From the NCBI GenBank assembly GCA_038243605.1, contig JBBSQX010000011.1, positions 1-64,000 on the forward strand: a DNA stretch of 64,000 bases. The letters run 5' to 3'. This DNA comes from Terrimesophilobacter sp038243605. Its GTDB lineage: Bacteria > Actinomycetota > Actinomycetes > Actinomycetales > Microbacteriaceae. Position numbers and translations under genes: made by a program. Of the stretch, positions 53,283 through 62,936 are shown piece by piece; positions within the stretch are counted from its first letter, which is position 1; each line of letters starts with the position of its first letter. The notes beneath the pieces are model-generated. The model did not search any database. It was not told the origin of the DNA and worked only from the letters and a program-made list of their open reading frames with translations.

Positions 53283-56200
53283 TTAGCTGTAAGTGCCAGG
53301 CGTTGGCTCGTCGGAGGCGAAGCTGTCGAAGTCCATGAAGGACAAGTCAGATTCGCCGAACGAAGCGTCTTCCGAATAGATGCGGTTCGGGTAACGCTCG
53401 GCCTTCGCCTCTTCCGTCGCCTCAACATTGACGTTGCGGTACATCGGCAGACCCGTTCCTGCGGGGATGAGCTTACCGATGATGACGTTCTCCTTCAGGC
53501 CCATGAGCGGGTCAGACTTGCCCTCCATGGCGGCCTGCGTGAGAACACGCGTGGTCTCTTGGAATGAAGCAGCCGACAGCCACGACTCCGTCGCAAGCGA
53601 CGCCTTCGTGATACCCATGACTTCTTGACGAGCGGATGCCGTCTTCTTGCCCTCCGTGAGAGCGGCGCGGTTGAGCTCGTTGTACTTCGAACGGTCAACA
53701 AGTTCACCCGGCAGAAGAGTCGTGTCACCGTGATCGACAACAGTCACCTTGCGGAGCATCTGACGAACGATGACCTCAATGTGCTTATCGTGAATCGGAA
53801 CACCCTGCGAGCGGTAGACGCCCTGCACGCCACCAACGAGGTGCTCCTGCACCGCGCGAACGCCGCGCACACGCAGAACCTCCTTGGGGTCAACAGCACC
53901 AACGTGCAGCTGCTGGCCGAGAACAACATGCTCGCCATCCTCGATGAGAAGGGTTGCGCGCTTCAGCACGGGGTACGCAACCGGCTCGTCACCGTTATCG
54001 GGGGTGAGGATGAGCTTGCGGCTGCGATCCGTGTCCTCGATGGTGATGCGACCGGCGGCCTCCGCGATAGGGCTTGCACCCTTGGGGGTACGCGCTTCGA
54101 ACAGCTCCGTCACACGGGGCAGACCCTGCGTGATGTCATCTGCTGTTGCGGCGCCACCCGTGTGGAAGGTACGCATAGTGAGCTGTGTTCCGGGCTCACC
54201 GATCGACTGGGCCGCGATAATACCGACGGCCTCACCGATGTCGACGAGCTTGCCGGTGGCGAGCGAGCGACCGTAGCAGGCAGCACACACACCGACAGCA
54301 GACTCACACGTGAGCACCGAGCGCACCTTGACGTGCGTGACGCCAGCCTTGATGAGAGTCTCGATCATGACATCGCCCACATCGTCGCCGCCCTTGGCAA
54401 CAACCTTGCCCTTGGCATCCTTCGCGTCATCCGCGAGGCTACGCGCATACAGCGAGTTCTCGACGTTCGGGTCAACAACCAGCGTTCCCTCGAAGTTCGG
54501 CGCTGCCACAAGCAGGTCGAGACCCTTCGTGGTTCCACAGTCGTCTTCACGAATGATGACATCCTGCGACACATCCACCAGACGGCGGGTCAAGTACCCG
54601 GAGTCAGCGGTACGCAACGCGGTGTCGGCCAGGCCCTTACGGGCACCGTGGGTTGCGATGAAGTACTCGGCAACCGAAAGACCTTCGCGGTAGCTCGAGA
54701 TGATCGGGCGCGGGATGATCTCACCCTTCGGGTTTGACACAAGCCCACGCATACCGGCGATCTGACGCACCTGCATCCAGTTACCACGAGCACCGGAGGT
54801 GACCATGCGGTTGATGGTGTTATCCACCGGCATGTTCGCTTCCATCGCCTTGGCAACCTCAGCGGTGGCCTTGTTCCAGATCTCGATGAGCTCTTGGCGA
54901 CGCTCAGCGTCGGTCGTGAGGCCCTTGTCGAACTGGTCCTGAACCTTCTTGGCCTGCTTCTCGTGAACCTCAATGATCTGACGCTTGTTCGGCGGCGTGA
55001 GGATGTCGGAGAGCGCCACCGTGACACCGGAGCGGGTTGCCCAGTGAAAACCGGCATCCTTGACGCGGTCAAGCGTTGCGGCAACTTCGACCTTCGGGTA
55101 GCGCTCGGCGAGATCGTTGACGATCCCCGAGAGCACTGTCTTATCGGTGACGGCCTCAATGTAGGGGTAGTCCGCAGGAAGCGTCTCGTTGAAGAGTGCG
55201 CGACCGAGCGAGGTCTGCTTGAGCACCGGACCATTGACGTAACCCTCTGGCGCTTCGCCTTCGGGGAACACAACGTCGTGGAGACGGATGCGCACCTTCG
55301 CGTTGAGGTCGAGGCTGTGCTGGTCCATTGCCAGGATTGCCTCGGCGACGCTGGAGAACGCACGACCTTCGCCCACGACACCCTCCTTGAGGGTGGTGAG
55401 GTGGTGAAGCCCGATGATCATGTCCTGTGTTGGCAGGGTGACCGGGCGGCCATCCGACGGCTTCAGGATGTTGCTCGACGCAAGCATCAGGATGCGCGCC
55501 TCGGCCTGAGCCTCGACCGACAGCGGCAAGTGCACTGCCATCTGGTCGCCATCGAAGTCAGCGTTGAACGCGGCACACACGAGCGGGTGAAGCTGGATGG
55601 CTTTACCTTCAACGAGCTGCGGTTCGAACGCCTGGATGCCCAAACGGTGAAGCGTTGGTGCGCGGTTCAGCAGCACGGGGCGCTCGCGGATGATCTCCTC
55701 CAGCACATCCCACACCTGTGGGCGGCTGCGCTCAACCATGCGCTTGGCGCTCTTGATGTTCTGAGCGTGGCTCAGGTCGATGAGGCGCTTAATCACGAAC
55801 GGCTTGAACAGCTCGAGCGCCATCTGCTTGGGCAGACCACACTGGTGCAGCTTCAGCTGCGGACCAACAACGATGACCGAACGGCCCGAGTAGTCCACGC
55901 GCTTGCCGAGGAGGTTCTGGCGGAACCGACCCTGCTTACCCTTCAGCATGTCGCTGAGGGACTTGAGCGCACGGTTACCTGTGCCGGTGACGGGGCGACC
56001 ACGGCGACCGTTGTCGAACAGTGCGTCGACGGCCTCCTGCAACATGCGCTTCTCATTGTTCACAATGATCTCGGGGGCACCAAGATCAAGCAGACGACGC
56101 AGACGGTTGTTGCGGTTGATCACGCGACGGTAGAGGTCGTTCAGGTCGGAGGTGGCGAAACGGCCACCGTCGAGCTGAACCATGGGGCGAAGCTCCGGCG

Positions 56201-57161
56201 GAATCACCGGAACAACTTCGAGCACCATGGCGGCCGGCGAGTTGCCGGTCTGCAGGAACGAGTTGACGACCCGGAGGCGCTTGATGGCGCGGATCTTCTT
56301 CTGGCCCTTGCCGTTGGCGATCTCGTTGTGAAGGTTGTCGGACTCGGTCTGCAGGTCGAACGCCTGCAGACGACGCTGAATTGCTTCGGCACCCATGTAG
56401 GCCTCGAAGTAGATTCCGAAGCGGTCCTGCAGCTCGTGGAAGACAGAATCTTCTGGCTTCAGGTCGCCGACCTTCAGGTTGCGGAAGTCTTCCCACACGC
56501 GGTCGAGCTGGTTGATCTGCTCGTCGAAGGACTTGCGGGCCTGGCCCATCTCCTTCTCAGCGGCATCCTTCGTGCGACGCTTCTGGTCGGCCTTCGCACC
56601 CTCTTCTTCTAGGGCGGCGAGGTCGGTCTCGAGCTTGTGGAGACGCTCGGCGACACGGGTGTCGCGCTGGTTCTCCAACTCCTTCATCTCGAGACGGATC
56701 TCGTTTTCGAGACCTGGCATGTCAGCGTGACGACCATCTTCGTCTACCGCAATGACCATGTACGCGGCGAAGTAGATGACCTTCTCGAGGTCCTTCGGCG
56801 CCATGTCGAGCAGGTAGCCGAGGCGGCTTGGAACACCCTTGAAGTACCAGATGTGCGTGACGGGCGCTGCGAGCTCAATGTGGCCCATGCGCTCGCGGCG
56901 CACGGAAGACTTAGTGACCTCAACGCCACAGCGCTCACACACGATGCCTTTGAAGCGCACGCGCTTGTACTTACCGCACGAGCACTCCCAGTCGCGGCTC
57001 GGTCCGAAGATCTGCTCTCCGAAGAGGCCGTCCTTCTCTGGCTTCAGCGTGCGGTAGTTGATCGTTTCTGGCTTCTTGACCTCGCCGTGAGACCACTTGC
57101 GGATATCCTCCGCGGTGGCGAGACCGATACGCAGCTCATCAAACGTAGTGACGTCGAGCAA
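53283..57161 (-). CDS. rpoC: RNA polymerase beta' subunit
   Basis: 1292 residues, full length for an actinobacterial RpoC. Zinc-binding cysteines CSCGKYKRVRF ... CERCGVEV, the active-site motif NADFDGDQMAVHLPLS, and the second zinc site with CESAVGVCAACYGRS. The start is TTG with AGGAGA 6 bases upstream. It lies 48 bases after rpoB. No insertions or breaks noticed. Confidence 0.98.
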   Translation of the reverse strand: MLDVTTFDELRIGLATAEDIRKWSHGEVKKPETINYRTLKPEKDGLFGEQIFGPSRDWECSCGKYKRVRFKGIVCERCGVEVTKSSVRRERMGHIELAAPVTHIWYFKGVPSRLGYLLDMAPKDLEKVIYFAAYMVIAVDEDGRHADMPGLENEIRLEMKELENQRDTRVAERLHKLETDLAALEEEGAKADQKRRTKDAAEKEMGQARKSFDEQINQLDRVWEDFRNLKVGDLKPEDSVFHELQDRFGIYFEAYMGAEAIQRRLQAFDLQTESDNLHNEIANGKGQKKIRAIKRLRVVNSFLQTGNSPAAMVLEVVPVIPPELRPMVQLDGGRFATSDLNDLYRRVINRNNRLRRLLDLGAPEIIVNNEKRMLQEAVDALFDNGRRGRPVTGTGNRALKSLSDMLKGKQGRFRQNLLGKRVDYSGRSVIVVGPQLKLHQCGLPKQMALELFKPFVIKRLIDLSHAQNIKSAKRMVERSRPQVWDVLEEIIRERPVLLNRAPTLHRLGIQAFEPQLVEGKAIQLHPLVCAAFNADFDGDQMAVHLPLSVEAQAEARILMLASSNILKPSDGRPVTLPTQDMIIGLHHLTTLKEGVVGEGRAFSSVAEAILAMDQHSLDLNAKVRIRLHDVVFPEGEAPEGYVNGPVLKQTSLGRALFNETLPADYPYIEAVTDKTVLSGIVNDLAERYPKVEVAATLDRVKDAGFHWATRSGVTVALSDILTPPNKRQIIEVHEKQAKKVQDQFDKGLTTDAERRQELIEIWNKATAEVAKAMEANMPVDNTINRMVTSGARGNWMQVRQIAGMRGLVSNPKGEIIPRPIISSYREGLSVAEYFIATHGARKGLADTALRTADSGYLTRRLVDVSQDVIIREDDCGTTKGLDLLVAAPNFEGTLVVDPNVENSLYARSLADDAKDAKGKVVAKGGDDVGDVMIETLIKAGVTHVKVRSVLTCESAVGVCAACYGRSLATGKLVDIGEAVGIIAAQSIGEPGTQLTMRTFHTGGAATADDITQGLPRVTELFEARTPKGASPIAEAAGRITIEDTDRSRKLILTPDNGDEPVAYPVLKRATLLIEDGEHVVLGQQLHVGAVDPKEVLRVRGVRAVQEHLVGGVQGVYRSQGVPIHDKHIEVIVRQMLRKVTVVDHGDTTLLPGELVDRSKYNELNRAALTEGKKTASARQEVMGITKASLATESWLSAASFQETTRVLTQAAMEGKSDPLMGLKENVIIGKLIPAGTGLPMYRNVNVEATEEAKAERYPNRIYSEDASFGESDLSFMDFDSFASDEPTPGTYS

Positions 57162-57209
57162 TGTTTCTCCTAATGCCTAAATCTTCGTGAGTCGTTGATG
57201 GGCTGTGTT

Positions 57210-60200
57210 TTAGATCTCGTCGATTGACGAGTTCTCAAACTGCCTAGAAATGTTGATGCCGAGCTCTTCAGCGGCGCGGAAGACCTCGTCATCCGTGTCT
57301 CGGAGGCTCATTGCCTTACCGTCAGAGGACAGCACCTCGACGTTCAGACACAGCGACTGCATTTCTTTGATGAGCACCTTGAAGCTCTCGGGAATACCGG
57401 GCTCCTGAATGTTCTCGCCCTTGACGATGGCCTCGTATACCTTCACGCGGCCAAGGATGTCGTCGGACTTGATCGTGAGCAGCTCCTGCAGTGCGTACGC
57501 CGCACCATAGGCCTCGAGTGCCCACACTTCCATCTCACCGAAGCGCTGGCCACCGAACTGGGCCTTACCGCCGAGCGGCTGCTGGGTGATCATCGAGTAC
57601 GGACCCGTCGAGCGTGCGTGGATCTTGTCGTCGACAAGGTGGTGCAGCTTCAGGATGTACATGTAGCCAACCGAGACGGGCTCGGGGAACGGCTCACCGC
57701 TGCGACCATCGAACAACCGGGTCTTACCGGTGGAGTCGATCAGTCGGTCACCATCACGAGTCTTCGTGGTGGAGTTCAGCAGGCCCTCGATTTCGCTCTC
57801 CAGCGCACCGTCGAACACCGGGGTCGCAACCTTGGTGCCTGGCGCTGCCTTGTGTGCAGACTCAGGAATCTTGGCGGCCCACTTGGGGTTGCCTTCGATT
57901 TCCCAACCCTGCTTCGCAACCCAACCGAGGTGAGTCTCAAGCACCTGGCCGAAGTTCATGCGACCAGGGATACCGAGCGGGTTCAGGATGATGTCGACCG
58001 GGGTGCCATCGCTAAGGAACGGCATGTCTTCGACCGGCAGGATGCGGGAGATAACACCCTTGTTGCCGTGACGGCCAGCAAGCTTGTCGCCCTCGGTGAT
58101 CTTGCGCTTCTGGGCGATGAAGACCACGACGCGCTGGTTGACACCGCTGCCGAGCTCGTCGTCGCCATCCGTGGCGTCAAATACCTTGACGCCGATGATG
58201 GTTCCGCGCTCACCGTGGGGAACCTTGAGGCTCGTGTCGCGAACCTCGCGGCTCTTCTCGTTGAAGATCGCGCGCAGCAGACGCTCTTCGGCGCTCAGCT
58301 CGGTTTCGCCCTTCGGCGTGACCTTGCCGACGAGGATGTCCCCGGGGTTGACCTCTGCACCGATGCGGATAATGCCGCGCTCGTCAAGGTCAGCAAGCAA
58401 CTCTGGGCTGACGTTGGGGAGGTCACGGGTGATCTCCTCCTTGCCAAGCTTCGTGTCGCGAGCGTCAACCTCGTACTCTTCGATGTGAATCGAGGAGAGC
58501 ACGTCGTCTTTCACCAAGTTCTGGCTGAGGATGATCGCGTCTTCGAAGTTGAGACCCTCCCACGGCATGAACGCCACAAGGAGGTTCTTGCCGAGCGCGA
58601 GCTCACCCTTCTCCGTTGCGGGGCCGTCAGCGAGAACCTCGCCGATCTCGACGCGGTCACCCGCACTCACGATCACGCGGTGGTTGTAGCTTGTGCCCTG
58701 GTTGGAGCGGTCAAACTTGCGCAGGTAGTAGTCCTGCGTTCCGCCGGCATCCAGCTGAACGGTGACGACATCTGCCGAGACCTCGGAGACAACGCCTGCA
58801 CCCGTTGCGGTGAGAACGTCACCCGCGTCGATGGCCGCGTATGTTTCCATACCGGTTCCGACGAGCGGGCTTTCGCTCATGAGCAGCGGAACAGCCTGAC
58901 GCTGCATGTTCGCACCCATGAGGGCGCGGTTTGCGTCGTCGTGCTCGAGGAACGGAATAAGAGAGGTCGCGACCGACACCATCTGGCGCGGGGAGACATC
59001 CATGTAGCCGATTTCGTCGACCGGGAACAGGTCGACCTCTCCACCCTTCGAGCGGGCCAGAACGCGATCCTGCTCGAAATGTGACTCCTTCGTGAGCACG
59101 GCATTTGCCTGTGCAACAACGAACTCGTCTTCTTCGCTCGCGGTGAGGTAGTCGATCGTCTCGGTGACCTTGCCCTTGACGACGCGACGGTACGGGGTCT
59201 CAATGAACCCGAACGAGTTGATGCGTGCGAAGGAGGCGAGCGAACCGATCAGACCAATGTTGGGGCCTTCAGGAGTTTCGATGGGGCACATGCGGCCGTA
59301 GTGCGACGGGTGAACGTCACGCACCTCGACGCCTGCGCGCTCACGAGATAGACCACCTGGACCAAGCGCCGAAAGGCGACGCTTGTGGGTGAGGCCCGCG
59401 AGCGGGTTGTTCTGGTCCATGAACTGCGAGAGCTGAGAGGTTCCGAAGAACTCCTTGATCGCGGCGACAACCGGACGCACGTTGATGAGCGTCTGTGGGG
59501 TGATCGCCTCAATGTCTTGCGTCGTCATGCGCTCGCGAACAACGCGCTCCATACGGGAAAGACCCGTGCGAACCTGGTTCTGAATGAGCTCACCGACGGC
59601 GCGGATGCGACGGTTACCGAAGTGGTCGATGTCGTCGATGTCGAGACGGATGTCGACCTTCTTGCCCTCGCGGGTACCAGGAAGTGTCTTCTGCTCATCG
59701 TGCAGGGCGACCAAGTACTTGATCGTGGCGATGATGTCTTCTTGGCTGAGCACTGAACTCGACAGCGGTGCTTCGATTCCCAGCTTGCGGTTGATCTTGT
59801 AGCGACCAACCTTCGCGAGGTCGTAACGCTTCGGGTTGAAGTAGAAGTTGTCGAGCAGCGCACGCGCGGCCTCAGCAGCAACCTGCTCGCCCGGGCGAAG
59901 CTTGCGGTAGATGTCTTTGAGCGCCTCTTCTTTCGTGAGGATGGCATCCTTCTCGAGGGTTGCCTCGATGGACGCGTAACCCTTGAAGTTCTCGAGAATC
60001 TCTTCGCTCGTCAGACCGAGAGCCTTGAGGAAGACGGTAACCGACTGCTTGCGCTTACGGTCGATGCGCACGCCAACCTGGTCGCGCTTGTCGATCTCGA
60101 ACTCGAGCCATGCGCCACGGCTCGGGATGATGCGAGCAGAGTAGATGTCTTTGTCAGACGTCTTCTCCTGCGCGCGGTCAAAGTACACACCGGGGGAGCG

Positions 60201-60712
60201 CACCAACTGGGAGACGACGACGCGCTCCGTGCCGTTGATAACGAACGTGCCCTTAGGAGTCATGAGCGGGAAGTCGCCCATGAAGACTGTCTGAGTCTTG
60301 ATCTCACCGGTGAGGTGGTTCATGAACTCGGCCTCGACGTAGAGCGGGGCAGAGAGGTCTTGCCCTTCTCCTTACACTCGTCGATTGTGTACTTCTTCTC
60401 CTCGAGGAACGGGTTCGTGAAGGAGAGCTGCATCGTCTCGCCCAGGTCCTCGATGGGGGAGATCTCTTCGAAGATCTCCTCGAGGCCGGTGAGCGAAGGA
60501 AGATCTTGGCGACCGGCAGCCTTAGCCGCAGCAGCGCGTTCCTTCCACAGGTCGTTGCCCACAAGCCAGTCGAAGCTCTCCGTCTGCAAAGCAAGCAGGT
60601 CGGGAACAGTCAACGTGTCAGTGATCTTCGCGAACGAGAGGCGCTCAGCAGAGCGACCGTTCTTGAGGGCTTTCTTGGAACTTGAGGTGGATGCGTTGCG
60701 CGCAGCAGCCAA
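57210..60712 (-). CDS. rpoB: RNA polymerase beta subunit, reading frame broken by an apparent 1-base deletion
   Basis: RpoB, about 1166 residues once repaired. The first ~118 codons (TTG start at 60712, GGAGG 8 bases upstream, through KKYTIDECKEKGKT) are in one frame. The rest, from APLYVEAEFMNHLTGEIK onward, is in another. The switch lies at about 60350-60358; adding one base between TCT and CTG restores KGKTS-x-APLYVEAEF as in other actinobacteria. An essential gene cannot be lost, so a sequencing/assembly error is the likeliest cause. The rifampicin region (SQFMDQNNPLAGLTHKRRLS) is wild type. Confidence 0.95.
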
Positions 60713-60933
60713 GGAAATAACCTCCGGTGGCCTTCATGGCCGGTTACAGTCGGTGATATGTGGGCTTTACGACTCACCAGAACCCACAAAGCATTACCAC
60801 TGAACTGAACTGTTCGGGGGATGCATGGCCGACCGCAATATGAAGGCGTGAAAGATCTAGGAGCGCAAGGAACAACTATAGGTCGGATTTGTCGGCGTGT
60901 CCACTTAAATATTGACCGCATCCTGATAGTGCG
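60713..60933 (-). other. Leader region upstream of rpoB
   Basis: 221 noncoding bases with the rpoBC promoter (60875-60903), giving an untranslated leader of about 155 bases. No clear terminator for the upstream agmatinase-family gene was recognised. Confidence 0.5.
60875..60903 (-). promoter_or_regulatory. Probable rpoBC promoter
   Basis: On the minus strand TGGACA (-35, 60898-60903) and TATAGT (-10, 60875-60880) are 17 bases apart. Each box matches consensus at five of six positions. It lies about 160 bases before the rpoB TTG start. Confidence 0.7.
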
Positions 60934-61932
60934 CTATAAGTTGTGCTTTTTCTTATACGCCATCGCGGCGAGCGCCTCCCAGATGAGACCGTGCGCGTTG
61001 TTGACGGTGATGTCGGCGTGGTCGTAGGCGGGCGCGACCTCCATGACATCCATCGCCACCACGTTCGTGTCGAGCACGATCTGGCGCACCACACGCAGCA
61101 AGTCGATCGGCGCGAAGCCACCAGGAGCCGGCGTGCCGGTGGCCGGTGCGAATCCGGGGTCGAGCACATCGATGTCGATGGAGAGGTAGATGGCGTCGCA
61201 CCCGTCGAGGGCCTCGGCGATCACGTCTTTCATGACCTCTTTCGCGCCACGCTCCCATATCTCCTGCATGGTGTGGTGGCGAAGGCCATTGTCGCGCATC
61301 CACTTCTGGTCTTCCTCGCCAGGCCAGTAGCCGCGAAGGCCCACCTGAATGAAGTTGTGGCCCGGGATCGCGCCGGACTCAATGAGCCTGCGCATCGGGG
61401 CACCGTGGCTCGCCAAGTTGCCATCAATCTGCTCGGCGGTATCTGCGTGGGCATCGAAGTGAATCATGCCGACGTTGCCGAACCCGTGATGCTCCGCCAC
61501 CGCGGTCGCTGCTGGCCAGGTGATCGAGTGGTCGCCACCCAGAATGATCGGGATGATGCCGCGGCTCGCGATCTCGCCCACCCGTTGATGGATGGCATTC
61601 TTCGATGCCTCCCACATGCCGTGGCTCATGATCGCGTCACCGTAATCAATCACCTCGAGGTGGTCGAACATCTCCACCTGCAAGTCGAGGTGATAGCTGC
61701 CGGGGTCATACGCGTTCGCGCGCAACGCACGCGGACCAAAACGTGCTCCTGGGCGGTTCGTGGTGCTGTCGTCCCACGGCGCACCGACGATCGCGACATC
61801 CGGCTGCCACTCATCCAGCTGTTCAGGCTCAGTAAGGAAAGGGCGCATCCCGAAAGTTGCGGGGCCGTGAAGCGACGACGCGTCGAGCTGGGCACGCATG
61901 CCGGGAGGAAGATCGCGTTTTGGTGCAGTCAT
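60934..61932 (-). CDS. speB: Agmatinase/arginase-family ureohydrolase
   Basis: 332 residues. Binuclear manganese site motifs are complete: GGDHSITWP, HFDAHADT and SIDIDVLDPGFAP, with GAPWDDSTTNRPGARFGP at the N-terminus as in agmatinases and guanidinobutyrases. Likely hydrolyses a guanidino substrate (agmatine or a relative) to an amine and urea; the exact substrate cannot be told. It is divergent from a spermidine-synthase-like gene 26 bases away, so both may be linked to polyamine metabolism. Confidence 0.9.
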   Translation of the reverse strand: MTAPKRDLPPGMRAQLDASSLHGPATFGMRPFLTEPEQLDEWQPDVAIVGAPWDDSTTNRPGARFGPRALRANAYDPGSYHLDLQVEMFDHLEVIDYGDAIMSHGMWEASKNAIHQRVGEIASRGIIPIILGGDHSITWPAATAVAEHHGFGNVGMIHFDAHADTAEQIDGNLASHGAPMRRLIESGAIPGHNFIQVGLRGYWPGEEDQKWMRDNGLRHHTMQEIWERGAKEVMKDVIAEALDGCDAIYLSIDIDVLDPGFAPATGTPAPGGFAPIDLLRVVRQIVLDTNVVAMDVMEVAPAYDHADITVNNAHGLIWEALAAMAYKKKHNL

Positions 61933-61958
61933 ACCCTTCAGTGTGGCAGTGTCGAGGG

Positions 61959-62816
61959 GTGAAGGCGAAACCCTCAGCGGTACTCAAAGGCAGCGGATAC
62001 CGCGCCGTCATCGAGGTGGACCACTGGGTGCCAGGCTCCTTCACCCTCGTGGTCGACGGCACACCGCAATCGCATGTGAATCTCGATGACCCCTCACAGC
62101 TTTTCTTTGAGTACATCCAGCGCATGGGGCACGTGATCGATCAGCTGAAAATACCGGGCGAACCGCTCACTGCCGTGCATCTCGGCGGAGGCGCGCTCAC
62201 ACTTCCCCGCTACATCGAGGCCACTCGGCCGGGCTCGCGCCAGCAAGTTATCGAGCTTGAGCGCGACCTCATTGACCTTGTGCGCGCCGAGTTGCCGTGG
62301 TCGAAGAATGCCTCCATTCGGGTGCGATACGGGGATGCGCGAGAGATTCTTGGGCGACTACCTGAGGGCCTTCGCGGCACCGTCGACCTGCTCATCGTTG
62401 ACATCTTCGCCGGAGCACGCACCCCAGCGCACGTCACCAGCGCCGAGTTTTATCGCGCCGCCGTTGGACTGCTCGCCCCCGACGGCGTCATTCTGGTGAA
62501 CATTGCGGATGGGCCTGGGCTCGCATTCGCCCGAGGCCAGGTCGCCACGCTCGCCTCCGTGGTGAAAGATGTGGCCGCCCTCGCCGAAGCGCAAGTGCTC
62601 AAAGGGCGCCGGTTCGGCAATGTCGTCGTGGCCGGGTCACCAACACCACTTCCTCTCGAGTGGATGCCACGACTGTTGGCCGGCGGACCGCATCCGGCAA
62701 AAATCCTGACCGGTCGCGAATTGAAGGACTGGATCGCCGGAGCACTCGTCGTCACCGACGACACCGCCGTCGCGTCCCCCCTGCCCTCCGCCGGGATCTT
62801 TCGCACCCGTTCCTGA
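61959..62816 (+). CDS. Spermidine-synthase-like methyltransferase-fold protein
   Basis: About 285 residues. Rossmann-fold signature LTAVHLGGGALTLPRYIEAT, followed by QQVIELERDLIDLVRAELP and DLLIVDIFAGARTPAHVTSA, as in the spermidine synthase (SpeE)-like superfamily. The substrate-specific residues of true SpeE are not obvious, so it may be a related methyltransferase rather than an aminopropyltransferase. The start is uncertain: GTG at 61959 directly follows GAGGG, and the upstream in-frame GTG is also possible. Confidence 0.8.
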   Translation: MKAKPSAVLKGSGYRAVIEVDHWVPGSFTLVVDGTPQSHVNLDDPSQLFFEYIQRMGHVIDQLKIPGEPLTAVHLGGGALTLPRYIEATRPGSRQQVIELERDLIDLVRAELPWSKNASIRVRYGDAREILGRLPEGLRGTVDLLIVDIFAGARTPAHVTSAEFYRAAVGLLAPDGVILVNIADGPGLAFARGQVATLASVVKDVAALAEAQVLKGRRFGNVVVAGSPTPLPLEWMPRLLAGGPHPAKILTGRELKDWIAGALVVTDDTAVASPLPSAGIFRTRS

Positions 62817-62826
62817 CGCTGCCGTC

Positions 62827-62936
62827 ACTTTCATCATTCAGGAGCTGGTGTCACCTGAGTGAAAAAATGGATGCAGTTAGGGTGTTTTTAGTAACTTCAA
62901 CCCCACCAGTCACACAAACTCCTGAATGATGAAAGT
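62827..62936. repeat. 18-base perfect inverted repeat around the dehydrogenase leader
   Basis: ACTTTCATCATTCAGGAG (62827-62844) is the exact reverse complement of 62919-62936, separated by 74 bases. A shorter inner pair CTGGTG (62845-62850) / CACCAG (62904-62909) extends the pairing asymmetrically. The second arm ends immediately before the ATG at 62937 and covers its ribosome-binding region. It could be a long mRNA hairpin, a paired operator or a small inverted-repeat element. Confidence 0.85.

Noticed and set aside
54894..56612. Long open frame on the plus strand opposite rpoC
   Set aside because: It is the antisense shadow of a highly conserved gene, encodes an unusual Leu/Val/Asp-rich sequence and has no ribosome site.
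57618..59084. Long open frame on the plus strand opposite rpoB
   Set aside because: Antisense shadow of rpoB created by codon bias, with no homology.
60345..60360. Programmed ribosomal frameshift in rpoB
   Set aside because: No slippery heptamer or stimulatory structure was recognised and other actinobacteria encode RpoB in one frame; sequence error is simpler.
60320..60712. Separate 130-residue protein upstream of rpoB
   Set aside because: Its sequence is the N-terminus of RpoB; the stop arises from the frameshift.
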